Origin: Pararhizobium sp. IMCC3301 | GTDB lineage: Bacteria > Pseudomonadota > Alphaproteobacteria > Rhizobiales > GCA-2746425 | Reading direction: 5' to 3' | DNA: 64,000 nucleotides | NCBI RefSeq assembly: GCF_030758315.1 | Contig: NZ_CP132336.1 | Coordinates: 2,943,001-3,007,000, forward strand | In this document: piece by piece, positions 27,157 through 34,744 of the stretch | Numbering within the stretch: the stretch's first letter is position 1 | Layout: each line of letters opens with the position of its first letter | Notes under the pieces: generated by a model | The model's input: only the letters and a program-made list of their open reading frames with translations | Databases searched by the model: none | What the model was told of the DNA's origin: nothing | Program-made: the position numbers and the translations under genes

Positions 27157-27918
27157 TCAGACCCAACCGCCATCGACGATGAATCTCTGATTGGTACAGG
27201 CCGCTGCAGCGTCGGACGCCAGAAACAGGATCGGACCAAGCAGATCATCCGGCTTCAGTTGGCGCTGCAGACACTGGTTGTCCAAAATCTTTTTCTCGCC
27301 AGCTGCGTCGAGCCACAATTCTTCCTGTCGTTTGGTGATGATCCAGCCCGGCAGGACGGTGTTGACGCGGATATTGTCTGGGCCGAGCGCCCGCGCTAGA
27401 GACCGTGTCAGTCCCTCCACTGCGGATTTGGCAGTGGTGTAACACGGCATCGTTCCCATACCGATGATCCAGGACGTGGAACCCATATTGATGATCGAGC
27501 CGCCACCCAGTTGCTTCATGTCGTCGTGAACCGCCTGGGCACAGAAAAACTGGTGTTTCAGATTGACCGCAAAACGCTGGTCCCAATACTCCGGCGTTAC
27601 GTCCTGAAAATCATGGCGCTCATCATGCGCAGCATTGTTGATGAGAACGCCAATCGGGCCAAAAGTCTCCCGCACCTGGACGATGGCGGCCTGAACTGCC
27701 GGAATATCGGTCAGATCACAGTGCTGATACGCGACTTGATGACCGGCCTGCTTCAGCTCCTGTTCCAGCGCGCGGCTCGGTTCATCGGCAATATCGAAGA
27801 ATGCCACGGCTGCGCCCTGTTCGGCGAAGCCACGCACCAGATGCGCACCAATGCCGCTGCCACCACCGGTTATCAGAACGACCTTGCCTTCAAGGTCTGG
27901 AAAACGTGCTGACATCAT
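27157..27918 (-). CDS. SDR-family aldose 1-dehydrogenase, resembling Caulobacter XylB
   Basis: This 253-residue short-chain dehydrogenase has the NAD-binding TGGGSGIGAHLVRGFAEQGA, the NNAA motif, the active-site Ser in INMGSTSW and Tyr-Lys in CYTTAKSAVEG. Compared with my memory of Caulobacter XylB (D-xylose 1-dehydrogenase), many blocks agree: FFDIADEPSRALEQEL, VTPEYWDQRFAVNLKHQFFC, TKRQE near residue 190 and FIVDGGW at the end. It would oxidise an aldose to an aldonolactone. It starts 3 bp after upp and precedes the mutarotase gene, suggesting read-through from upp. The exact sugar is not established. Confidence 0.85.
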   Translation of the reverse strand: MMSARFPDLEGKVVLITGGGSGIGAHLVRGFAEQGAAVAFFDIADEPSRALEQELKQAGHQVAYQHCDLTDIPAVQAAIVQVRETFGPIGVLINNAAHDERHDFQDVTPEYWDQRFAVNLKHQFFCAQAVHDDMKQLGGGSIINMGSTSWIIGMGTMPCYTTAKSAVEGLTRSLARALGPDNIRVNTVLPGWIITKRQEELWLDAAGEKKILDNQCLQRQLKPDDLLGPILFLASDAAAACTNQRFIVDGGWV

Positions 27919-27921
27919 CTG

Positions 27922-28575
27922 CTATTTGGTCCCATACATGCGGTCGCCCGCGTCGCCAAGTCCGGGCATGATATAGCCCTTCTCGTTCAGGCATTCGTCA
28001 AGAGCCGCTGTATAAATCGGCACATCGGGCTGGCTCGCGCGAAATTTCTTGACGCCTTCCGGAGCGGCCAGAAGACACAGAAAGCGGATCTGCTTTGCCC
28101 CACGCTCTTTCAGTTTTTCAATTGCAGCGGTCGCCGAATTGGATGTTGCCAGCATCGGGTCGACGACGATCACAAGCCGGTCTTCCAGTTTTTCCGGTGC
28201 CTTGAAATAATACTCGACAGGCTCCAGCGTATCGTGATCGCGGTAAAGCCCGATATGGGCGACACGCGCCGCCGGAACCAGATCCAGCATACCTTCCAGC
28301 AGGCCGTTCCCGGCGCGCAGGATGGAGGCAAATACCAGCTTCTTGCCTTCAAGAGTTGGCGCGTCCATCTTCTGCATCGGGGTTTCTATCCGCTTTGTCG
28401 TCAGCGTCAGATCGCGCGTCACTTCATAGCACAGCAGAAGCGAGATTTCACGCAGCAGACGCCGGAAGCTGGCGGTTGAGGTCTGCTTGTCACGCATGAT
28501 CGTCAGCTTGTGCTGAATCAACGGATGATCGATGATCGTAAACGGAGCTGGCATATTATTGGCGTCGGTGACCAT
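27922..28575 (-). CDS. upp: Uracil phosphoribosyltransferase
   Basis: Upp makes UMP from uracil and PRPP in pyrimidine salvage. The 217-residue protein carries the conserved [16 protein letters not shown], the PRPP-binding [21 protein letters not shown] and the uracil-binding C-terminal [17 protein letters not shown]. It is slightly extended at the N terminus. The adenosine deaminase gene lies 117 bp upstream on the same strand, so nucleobase salvage genes cluster here; the SDR gene follows after 3 bp. Confidence 0.97.
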   Translation of the reverse strand: MVTDANNMPAPFTIIDHPLIQHKLTIMRDKQTSTASFRRLLREISLLLCYEVTRDLTLTTKRIETPMQKMDAPTLEGKKLVFASILRAGNGLLEGMLDLVPAARVAHIGLYRDHDTLEPVEYYFKAPEKLEDRLVIVVDPMLATSNSATAAIEKLKERGAKQIRFLCLLAAPEGVKKFRASQPDVPIYTAALDECLNEKGYIMPGLGDAGDRMYGTK

Positions 28576-28692
28576 GTGAAACTGTCCTGAGTGCGCATTT
28601 CCTGTATTTTCTTAGCAGCGCGCAGCTTCCCACAAAAGCCTTGCTGCAGCCGAATTCGCCGCAGTGGCTGGAATCAACGCGGTTTTACACCG

Positions 28693-29667
28693 CTAATCGG
28701 CAAACAGACGCTGCAAAAGCCGCTGCCGGGTCGCATCATCGACAAAGGCGGCTTCGATCGCCTGATGTGTAATTGCCAGCTGATCAACGCCGGACAGGCC
28801 GAACGCAGCGGCGGCCTGGTCATATTCATGGCCGATAGTGGTTTGAAAGAATGGCGGATCATCTGAATTGAGCGTCAGGCGCAGTCCGGCATTTTTCAGC
28901 ATCGGAAACGGATGCACCTGCCAATTGTCATACAGCCCGAGCGCCACATTGGAGCCGGGACACAACTCAAGCACAATGTCCTCCTCGCGCAGCCGCGCCA
29001 ACAGGGCTTCATCCTCGATTGCGCGCACGCCATGGCCGATCCGCTTGACACCCAGTTCATCAAGCACAGCGCGAATGCTGTCCGGGCCGCCGAATTCACC
29101 GGCATGGGCAGTGATCTGCAGGCCGGCATCTTCGGCAGTGCGAAATGCGGTCACAAAATCTGATGGGTGGTGCATGCGCTCATCGCCCGCCATGCCGAAC
29201 CCGGTCACCAGAGGATGTGGATGACTGTGCAGCAGCCGGGCAACCGGTTCGGCCCGTTGCGGCCCGAAATGCCGCACGCAGGTGGCGATCATCCGCCCCT
29301 CGACACCGGTTTCACTGCGGGCACGCTGGATACCCTCGCCAAGCGCATCGACATAGGCGCCATAGCTCAGCCCGGCCTTTTCGGCATGATCGGCGGAGAT
29401 GAAGACCTCGCCATAGATCATGCCGAGCGCCGCGGCGCCGGAAAAATAGTCATAGGCCAGATCGCAATAATCCTGCTCACTGACAAACATCGCTGCCGCC
29501 CGGTCATAGGCATTGAGAAAACTGCTGAAATCATGCCAGATGTAATTGCCATCGGCGTCGATGAGCCCGTCTGTCGAGCGCCCGTTCTGCCGCGCCTTGC
29601 GGCGCACAAGTGCAGGCGACGCCGCGCCCTCAATATGGCAGTGCAGCTCCGCTTTCAGCACCATCAT
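28693..29667 (-). CDS. add: Adenosine deaminase family protein
   Basis: The 324-residue zinc enzyme deaminates adenosine (or adenine-like purines). The metal ligands are visible: HCHIEG at the N terminus, the His in ITAHAGE and the Asp in LNSDDPPFF; the catalytic Glu is in HAGEFGG and a catalytic His in GHGVRAI. Two tandem ATG codons (29667, 29664) can start it, and the first overlaps the stop of the phyH-like remnant by 4 bp. It is followed by upp in the same direction. Close relatives include adenine deaminases and 6-aminodeoxyfutalosine deaminases, so adenosine specificity is likely but not certain. Confidence 0.9.
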   Translation of the reverse strand: MMVLKAELHCHIEGAASPALVRRKARQNGRSTDGLIDADGNYIWHDFSSFLNAYDRAAAMFVSEQDYCDLAYDYFSGAAALGMIYGEVFISADHAEKAGLSYGAYVDALGEGIQRARSETGVEGRMIATCVRHFGPQRAEPVARLLHSHPHPLVTGFGMAGDERMHHPSDFVTAFRTAEDAGLQITAHAGEFGGPDSIRAVLDELGVKRIGHGVRAIEDEALLARLREEDIVLELCPGSNVALGLYDNWQVHPFPMLKNAGLRLTLNSDDPPFFQTTIGHEYDQAAAAFGLSGVDQLAITHQAIEAAFVDDATRQRLLQRLFAD

Positions 29668-29945
29668 GCAAATCCGCGCGCAGGCATGTTGGCAGCGCGT
29701 TTCAGCCAGTTGTCGTCCGCCCGGCTTGCGGTTCGGTCAACCACGTACAGCGCATAGGCCTCGCGCGGCCCCTGCGGTGCTCCGGCTTCAAGCTGCGCCA
29801 TGGTCAGATCATCGCAGGCGGCGTCATTGGCAAAATTCTGCAGTATCAGAAAACCGTTTTCCTGATAAAACGACAGCATATCCGCGCTCGGCCTGCCATC
29901 TTCTGTACTTGCAAAACGTCTGGCGACGGGCAGATCGGCTGGCAT
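29664..29945 (-). pseudogene. Phytanoyl-CoA dioxygenase-like remnant with internal deletion
   Basis: This 93-residue frame begins like a PhyH-family Fe(II)/2-oxoglutarate oxygenase (SFYQENGFLILQNFANDAACDDL) and ends like the C terminus of the same family (ALYVVDRTASRADDNWLKRAANMP, ARGF). The roughly 170-200 residues between them, which hold the His-x-Asp...His iron site and the 2-oxoglutarate arginine, are missing, with the junction near residues 47-60. The frame stays open and retains a GGAG ribosome site before the ATG at 29945 and 4-bp coupling to add. It cannot be an active oxygenase. I read it as an in-frame deletion derivative; a small unrelated protein is the alternative. Confidence 0.65.
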
Positions 29946-30169
29946 GGCTTGCAACTCCGGCTGGTGGGAACGACCATTGTTTTCGCAGAGTATTCATGGA
30001 ACGCTTCTGACGCCAAACTGTTTTCCCCATTAGCGGGTGAAATATCAGCGCAGCCTGCCTGCCATAAAGTCCTCTGGCACGAAACCGCAAAAGCTCTTAT
30101 AGCTGTGCAGACAGTCTCTGCTGTTCCACTCTGAGCCCCAACCTCCTACCCAGGCCCCGATCCCGATCC

Positions 30170-31075
30170 ATGACCGACAGCGAAATACTTCTTTCCTCTC
30201 CCATCTCCCAGGCGCATCTGCTCTCCATGGCACTGCCCTATATGCAACGCTATGATGGCCAGACTGTTGTCGTTAAATATGGCGGCCACGCCATGGGCGA
30301 CAGTGATTTGTCGCGTGCGTTTGCCCGCGACATCACGCTGTTGCATCAGGCCGGTGTGCTGCCGGTGGTGGTCCATGGCGGCGGTCCGCAAATCGGCCAG
30401 ATGCTTCAGCGCCTAGGAATTGAAAGCAAGTTCGAAGATGGCCTGCGGGTCACCGACGAGGCCACGGTTGAAGTGGTGGAAATGGTTCTGGCCGGTTCGA
30501 TCAACAAGGATATTGTCGCCTCGATCAACGGTGAAGGCGGCCGCGCCATCGGCCTTTGTGGCAAGGATGGCAATCTGCTGACCGCCCGCAAACTGACGCG
30601 CACCATGATGGACCCGGACAGCAATATCGAGCGGTTGGTCGATCTTGGATTTGTCGGTGAACCGGTGCGGATCGACGTTACGGTGTTGCAGATGCTGGCG
30701 CAGAGCAAGCTGATTCCGGTGATTGCCCCGGTTGCGCCTGGCGAAAATGGCGAAACCTATAATGTAAACGCCGATACCTGTGCAGGCGCGATTGCCGGAG
30801 CGCTGTCCGCCCGCCGTCTGCTGTTTCTCACCGATGTACCGGGCGTTCTGGACACCAACGGGAAACTTATCAAGCAACTGACCGTGTCTGAAGCCAACGC
30901 GCTGATTGCCAATGGCACGATTTCCGGGGGCATGATCCCGAAAGTCGAAACCTGCATTGATGCGCTGAAACAGGGCGTGTCCGGTGTGGTCATTCTGAAT
31001 GGCAAGACCAAACACGCAGTCCTGCTGGAACTTTTTACCGAACACGGCGCCGGTACGCTTATCGTGCCTGGCTGA
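30170..31075 (+). CDS. argB: Acetylglutamate kinase
   Basis: ArgB phosphorylates N-acetylglutamate, the second step of arginine synthesis. The 301-residue protein has [10 protein letters not shown], the phosphate-binding [14 protein letters not shown], the substrate loop [14 protein letters not shown] and the C-terminal [22 protein letters not shown]. The N-terminal extension with its extra helix ([20 protein letters not shown]) is the arginine-sensitive hexameric form, so feedback inhibition by arginine is expected. In this genome it stands apart from argD-argF near 60 kb. Confidence 0.97.
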   Translation: MTDSEILLSSPISQAHLLSMALPYMQRYDGQTVVVKYGGHAMGDSDLSRAFARDITLLHQAGVLPVVVHGGGPQIGQMLQRLGIESKFEDGLRVTDEATVEVVEMVLAGSINKDIVASINGEGGRAIGLCGKDGNLLTARKLTRTMMDPDSNIERLVDLGFVGEPVRIDVTVLQMLAQSKLIPVIAPVAPGENGETYNVNADTCAGAIAGALSARRLLFLTDVPGVLDTNGKLIKQLTVSEANALIANGTISGGMIPKVETCIDALKQGVSGVVILNGKTKHAVLLELFTEHGAGTLIVPG

Positions 31076-31132
31076 TTCAAAAAGCCTGAATTCAATTGGA
31101 AGCCGGTACAAGCTTCCGCTTCAGCCCAGGCC

Positions 31133-31165
31133 CTAACAAATCCTTAACAAATCCCTAACAAATTG
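31133..31165 (+). repeat. Three tandem 11-bp repeats with CtrA-like half-sites
   Basis: Units CTAACAAATCC (31133), TTAACAAATCC (31144) and CTAACAAATTG (31155) follow each other just before the nucleotidase start. The 11-bp period puts TAAC half-sites at the spacing of a CtrA box (TTAA-N7-TTAAC); each of the two overlapping boxes matches 8 of 9 positions. Confidence 0.7.
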
Positions 31166-31172
31166 AGACACA

Positions 31173-31901
31173 ATGACCGTTGAAAAAATCGAACCGCACG
31201 ATGCGGAAGACCTGACAGCCTTTGACCATGTGAGTGAATGGGTATTTGATCTCGACAATACTCTGTATCCGCAGCACTCCAACCTGTTCGCTCAGATTGA
31301 CAAGCGCATGACCACCTATGTGGCACGTCTGATGAATCTGGGGCTTGATGAGGCGCGGGTGATCCAGAAGGATTTCTATCACCGCCACGGCACCACCTTG
31401 CGCGGCCTGATGCTGGAACAGGAGATCGACACCGACGAATTTCTCGAATTCGTCCATGATATCGACCATACACCGATCGAGCCCAATCCCGAACTCGGCC
31501 AGGCCATCAAGGCGCTGCCGGGCCGCAAACTGATTTACACCAATGGCTCGCGTAAACATGCCGAAGCGGTTGCCGACCGGCTTGGCATTTCAGAACATTT
31601 TGAAGACATTTTCGATATTGTTGCCGCCGATCTGGAACCCAAACCCAGCCCGGTGCCCTATGAGAAATTCTTCAATATGATGGGCGTTGATCCCTCGCGG
31701 GCTGCAATGTTCGAAGATTTGCCGAAAAATCTGCGCGTTCCCAAAAACGAGGGCATGGTGACAACGCTGCTGGTCCCGCGCGGCACCCGCGAAATGTTCC
31801 ACGAGGAGTGGGAGTTTGAAAAACAGGACGGCGATCCGGTAGATTTTGTCACTGATGATCTGACCGAATTTCTCCAGGAAATTCTCGCCGTCATTCGCTG
31901 A
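31173..31901 (+). CDS. HAD-superfamily pyrimidine 5'-nucleotidase
   Basis: The 242-residue HAD hydrolase is expected to dephosphorylate pyrimidine nucleoside monophosphates. HAD motif I is WVFDLDNTLYP (nucleophile Asp29 region), motif II IYTNGSRKHAE, motif III KPSPVPYEKF and motif IV MFEDLPKNL. The LDNTLYPQHSNLFAQIDKRM start is typical of the SDT1-like branch found next to dapD or argB in rhizobia. It is 97 bp downstream of argB on the same strand, after the CtrA-like repeats. Confidence 0.9.
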   Translation: MTVEKIEPHDAEDLTAFDHVSEWVFDLDNTLYPQHSNLFAQIDKRMTTYVARLMNLGLDEARVIQKDFYHRHGTTLRGLMLEQEIDTDEFLEFVHDIDHTPIEPNPELGQAIKALPGRKLIYTNGSRKHAEAVADRLGISEHFEDIFDIVAADLEPKPSPVPYEKFFNMMGVDPSRAAMFEDLPKNLRVPKNEGMVTTLLVPRGTREMFHEEWEFEKQDGDPVDFVTDDLTEFLQEILAVIR

Positions 31902-31943
31902 TGGAGAGTCTCGATGCACGACGCATGATTGTTAACACACTGT

Positions 31944-33851
31944 ATGGAAAAACTCATGGCAGTTGATAAATCATATGCGGAATACAACAGCGCTCAAATT
32001 GCATCGCTGAACAAACTGATCCTGAGATCAATTGTCGATCATGCTGTTGTGACATTGGACGCCAAAGGAGTCATCACGAGCTGGAATGAGGGCGCTGAGC
32101 GCATCCTTGGCTGGAACGAAGATGAGGCCATCGGGATGTCCGCTGATATCTTTTTTACTGATGCAGATACCGACCAGAATAGGCCTGAGACCGAGATGCG
32201 TCTTGCGATCGAGAAGGGCAGGGCGGAGGATGTTCGCTGGCACGTCCGCAAGGATGGCGTGCGGTTTTGGGGAAGCGGTCTCATGATGCCGCTGCTGAAG
32301 GAGACGGACGCCGACGGCAACGCAATCCAGAACCCGGACGTGATTGACGGATTTGTAAAAATCTTCAGGGATCGTACCGCCGAAAGAGAGGCGAACCTTC
32401 GGATAACGCGCCTGCAGGACAGAGCCAGCCTTGCGATGCGTCGCTCCGGAACGGTCGGAGTCTTCGATTATGATCTGGAAAGCAACCTCATCGTCTCGGA
32501 TCAAACTTGCGCCCTGCTGCATTCGATTAAGGTGGAAAGCGCTGCACATGGCACGCCTGTTCAGGCTTTTATCGACGGAATCTTGCCGGAAGATCAAGCC
32601 GATGCGAAACAGGCGTTTGATGCGACGGCCAGGGATAGCATTGACCTGGACGTGACTTATCGAGTGGTGGCACACGGCCCGCGGCCCACATGGCTGCACT
32701 CGCAAGGCACGCTGCAACATGATGAGGATGGCCAACGGAAACACCTGACCGGAATCGTTGTCGATATTTCGGACCAGCAAGAGCATCTGAGAATGCAGGA
32801 AGCACGTTTGGAATTCGCTGACGAGGTTCGCAATTTGAACGACGCCGTCGAAATCGCCCAACTGGCATCGCGTGTTATCGGCAAGACCCTTTACGCGACG
32901 CGTGCGGGTCACGGTGTCTTTGCAGATGACAGTGATACTATCGAGATCAAGGCCGACTGGAGCGAGCAGGGCAGTGCAAGTCTTGCTGGAGGGAAATACA
33001 GTGATTTGGGCGGCACTGGGTCTGTTTTGCACGATGGTAAGAAAGTGATTATTGGCAATGTAAGGTCGGATCCCCGCGTTGACGACCCATCGGGCGTGGA
33101 GGGTCTTGGAATTTGTGCACTGATCAACCTGCCACTGATGGAAAACGGAAAATTGAAGGCGGTCCTGTTCGTGCATGACGCCAAACCGCGAGACTGGACA
33201 GAAGCAGAGATTACGTTTCTGGGTGCCATGTTCGACCGAACATTCGCGGCCATGGATCGGGTCAGGCACGAATCAGAGCGCAATATGCTCTCAGAAGAAC
33301 TGGCTCATCGCATCAAGAATGTTTTGACGATCGGACAGATCATCGTGAAGCAAAGCCTGCGTAAAATTCCTGGGTTGAAGGCGGAGCGTGAAGCGATTAT
33401 CGCAAGATTTCAAGCGCTCGGAGGCGCTCAGGATGTTCTGACTCGCGCGAGAGAAAAAGAAGCCGACATTCTGTCAGTGGTAGAGGCAACGCTTGCCCCC
33501 CATCTTCCACAGCCCGGTCGAATTATTGTGACGGGCACCTCCATTGCGCTCAATTCCCAGCAAGTGCTCGGGCTGTCGCTTGCACTTCATGAGTTGGCGA
33601 CAAATGCTGCCAAATATGGCGCATTGTCCAACGAAGATGGTCAAATCCTGATTAATTGGGAAAGCATAGATGGATTATTTGAGTTTTCCTGGGTCGAGCA
33701 ACACGGCCCACCCGTGGACAAACCTGACAGTCAGGGTTTTGGATCGACCATTCTTCAGAGAGCTGCAGGTGCATATTTCTCCGGTAGATCAGAGCTGATT
33801 TTCCAGGAAAACGGCATCAGATTTGAGCTCTCCGGCCGCCTGGATCGATAG
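31944..33851 (+). CDS. HWE-family sensor histidine kinase with PAS and GAF domains
   Basis: The 635-residue cytoplasmic kinase has an N-terminal PAS domain (VVTLDAKGVITSWNEGAERILGW, about residues 30-140), a second PAS-like region (about 155-280) and a GAF domain (about 290-445, with VLHDGKKVIIGNV). The kinase core is of the HWE type: the phospho-acceptor block LAHRIKNVLTIGQIIVKQSLR, the N-box HELATNAAKYGALS and the W-x-E of FSWVEQ. Such kinases often control general stress or light responses in rhizobia. No response regulator gene adjoins it. The start may be the ATG at 31944 or at 31956; an upstream TTG is less likely. Confidence 0.92.
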   Translation: MEKLMAVDKSYAEYNSAQIASLNKLILRSIVDHAVVTLDAKGVITSWNEGAERILGWNEDEAIGMSADIFFTDADTDQNRPETEMRLAIEKGRAEDVRWHVRKDGVRFWGSGLMMPLLKETDADGNAIQNPDVIDGFVKIFRDRTAEREANLRITRLQDRASLAMRRSGTVGVFDYDLESNLIVSDQTCALLHSIKVESAAHGTPVQAFIDGILPEDQADAKQAFDATARDSIDLDVTYRVVAHGPRPTWLHSQGTLQHDEDGQRKHLTGIVVDISDQQEHLRMQEARLEFADEVRNLNDAVEIAQLASRVIGKTLYATRAGHGVFADDSDTIEIKADWSEQGSASLAGGKYSDLGGTGSVLHDGKKVIIGNVRSDPRVDDPSGVEGLGICALINLPLMENGKLKAVLFVHDAKPRDWTEAEITFLGAMFDRTFAAMDRVRHESERNMLSEELAHRIKNVLTIGQIIVKQSLRKIPGLKAEREAIIARFQALGGAQDVLTRAREKEADILSVVEATLAPHLPQPGRIIVTGTSIALNSQQVLGLSLALHELATNAAKYGALSNEDGQILINWESIDGLFEFSWVEQHGPPVDKPDSQGFGSTILQRAAGAYFSGRSELIFQENGIRFELSGRLDR

Positions 33852-34087
33852 GCGGCAACCACTGTTGAACCACTTTTTACATGCTGAATTGTGGCCACGC
33901 CCTTTTTCGGGTTGAAAATCGGTCAAAAACATCATTTTTTTGAAAACGCAAAAATAAGATAGTGAATACAATATCTTGCAATACAAAAATGGACCCGGAT
34001 TTTTCCTAAAAAGCTGAAAAATCGGATCAAATCATCTTGAATGGGGGGTAAAACTCCCCACCTGAAACTCATCAACACGACGAGAGG

Positions 34088-34519
34088 ATGAAGATGATAC
34101 ATACAACAACAGCAGACCAGAGAAATGGTTCATCGGGGTGCCGAAGCCGCCGCTGGACTCCGTTCAACACAATCGGCATGATTTTGGGCTTTGTCCTGTT
34201 CTGGCCTGTGGGCCTTGCCATGCTGGCATACATCGTATGGGGTGACAGAATGACTGGGAATCTTGCAAATATTCGTGACCGCATGGACAAATTCGGCGAT
34301 AAATTCAACCGCGGCCGGCGTCCGCATTACCGGGCCTTTTCCACTGGCAATGTTGCCTTTGACGAATATCGCACTGCTGAACTGGCCCGGCTTGAAGAAG
34401 AACGCCGCAAGATTGATGAAATGCGCTCCGAATTCGACGAGTTCATCCATAATCTGCGCCGCGCCAAGGACCAGAAAGAGTTCGACAAGTTCATGTCGGG
34501 CCGGGAAGCTTCTGAATAA
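34088..34519 (+). CDS. DUF2852 small membrane protein
   Basis: The 143-residue protein has one hydrophobic segment (TIGMILGFVLFWPVGLAMLAYIVWG) after a polar N terminus, then a basic linker and a charged helical tail (EYRTAELARLEEERRKIDEM, then FDEFIHNLRRAKDQKEFDKFM). This is the DUF2852 pattern, widespread in Hyphomicrobiales, of unknown function. The tail is probably a coiled coil in the cytoplasm. GAGAGG lies right before the ATG at 34088, so the second ATG at 34094 may be the true start. The SRP RNA gene follows. Confidence 0.88.
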   Translation: MKMIHTTTADQRNGSSGCRSRRWTPFNTIGMILGFVLFWPVGLAMLAYIVWGDRMTGNLANIRDRMDKFGDKFNRGRRPHYRAFSTGNVAFDEYRTAELARLEEERRKIDEMRSEFDEFIHNLRRAKDQKEFDKFMSGREASE

Positions 34520-34572
34520 ATTGCTGTAAACGGCACCTTGCAATCTGCAGCATTTCAGACGATATGAAAGAT

Positions 34573-34669
34573 GGGAGGTTGGCGTAGGACGGACCACTCG
34601 CCAACCGGGTCAGATCCGGAAGGAAGCAGCCCTAACGAGATTCCGGTTCGGGTCTTCGTTCAGCCTCCC
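34573..34669 (+). ncRNA. ffs: Signal recognition particle RNA (4.5S, small bacterial type)
   Basis: The nearly invariant SRP core with GGTCAGATCCGGAAGGAAGC, followed by AGCCCTAACGA, is present at 34605-34640. The ends pair: GGGAGG at 34573-34578 with CCTCCC at 34664-34669. It scaffolds Ffh for co-translational targeting of membrane proteins. The position just before dnaX is the standard alphaproteobacterial one. Ends are set from the terminal stem and may be off by a few bases. Confidence 0.95.
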
Positions 34670-34683
34670 ACTTTTCAGCCCAT

Positions 34684-34707
34684 CGCCCGGAGATCCGCCC
34701 GGAGATT
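34684..34707 (+). repeat. Two tandem 12-bp repeats between ffs and dnaX
   Basis: CGCCCGGAGATC (34684-34695) is followed at once by CGCCCGGAGATT (34696-34707), in the 75-bp gap before dnaX. No function is visible. Confidence 0.8.
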
Positions 34708-34744
34708 CGGCGGAATTTAAAAAGCGGATTATTGGCAACCCGAC

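Noticed and set aside
13137-27918. Calling the island a proven sulfoquinovose (yih-type) cluster
   Set aside because: The GH31 loop is not YihQ-like, the isomerase is of another family, the kinase lacks one of the sulfonate-binding residues I recall and no sulfolactaldehyde enzyme is identified. Kept as a hypothesis only.
29824-30134. Open frames in both directions between the phyH-like remnant and argB
   Set aside because: No start with a ribosome site and no family resemblance; the gap is probably promoter sequence.
32028-33269. 413-codon minus-strand frame opposite the HWE kinase
   Set aside because: Antisense to clear PAS, GAF and kinase domains; no recognisable protein blocks.
34041-34060. 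Hairpin GGGG..CCCC before the DUF2852 gene as a terminator
   Set aside because: No T-run follows and the stem is short; the AT-rich region 33852-34087 is more likely just a promoter.
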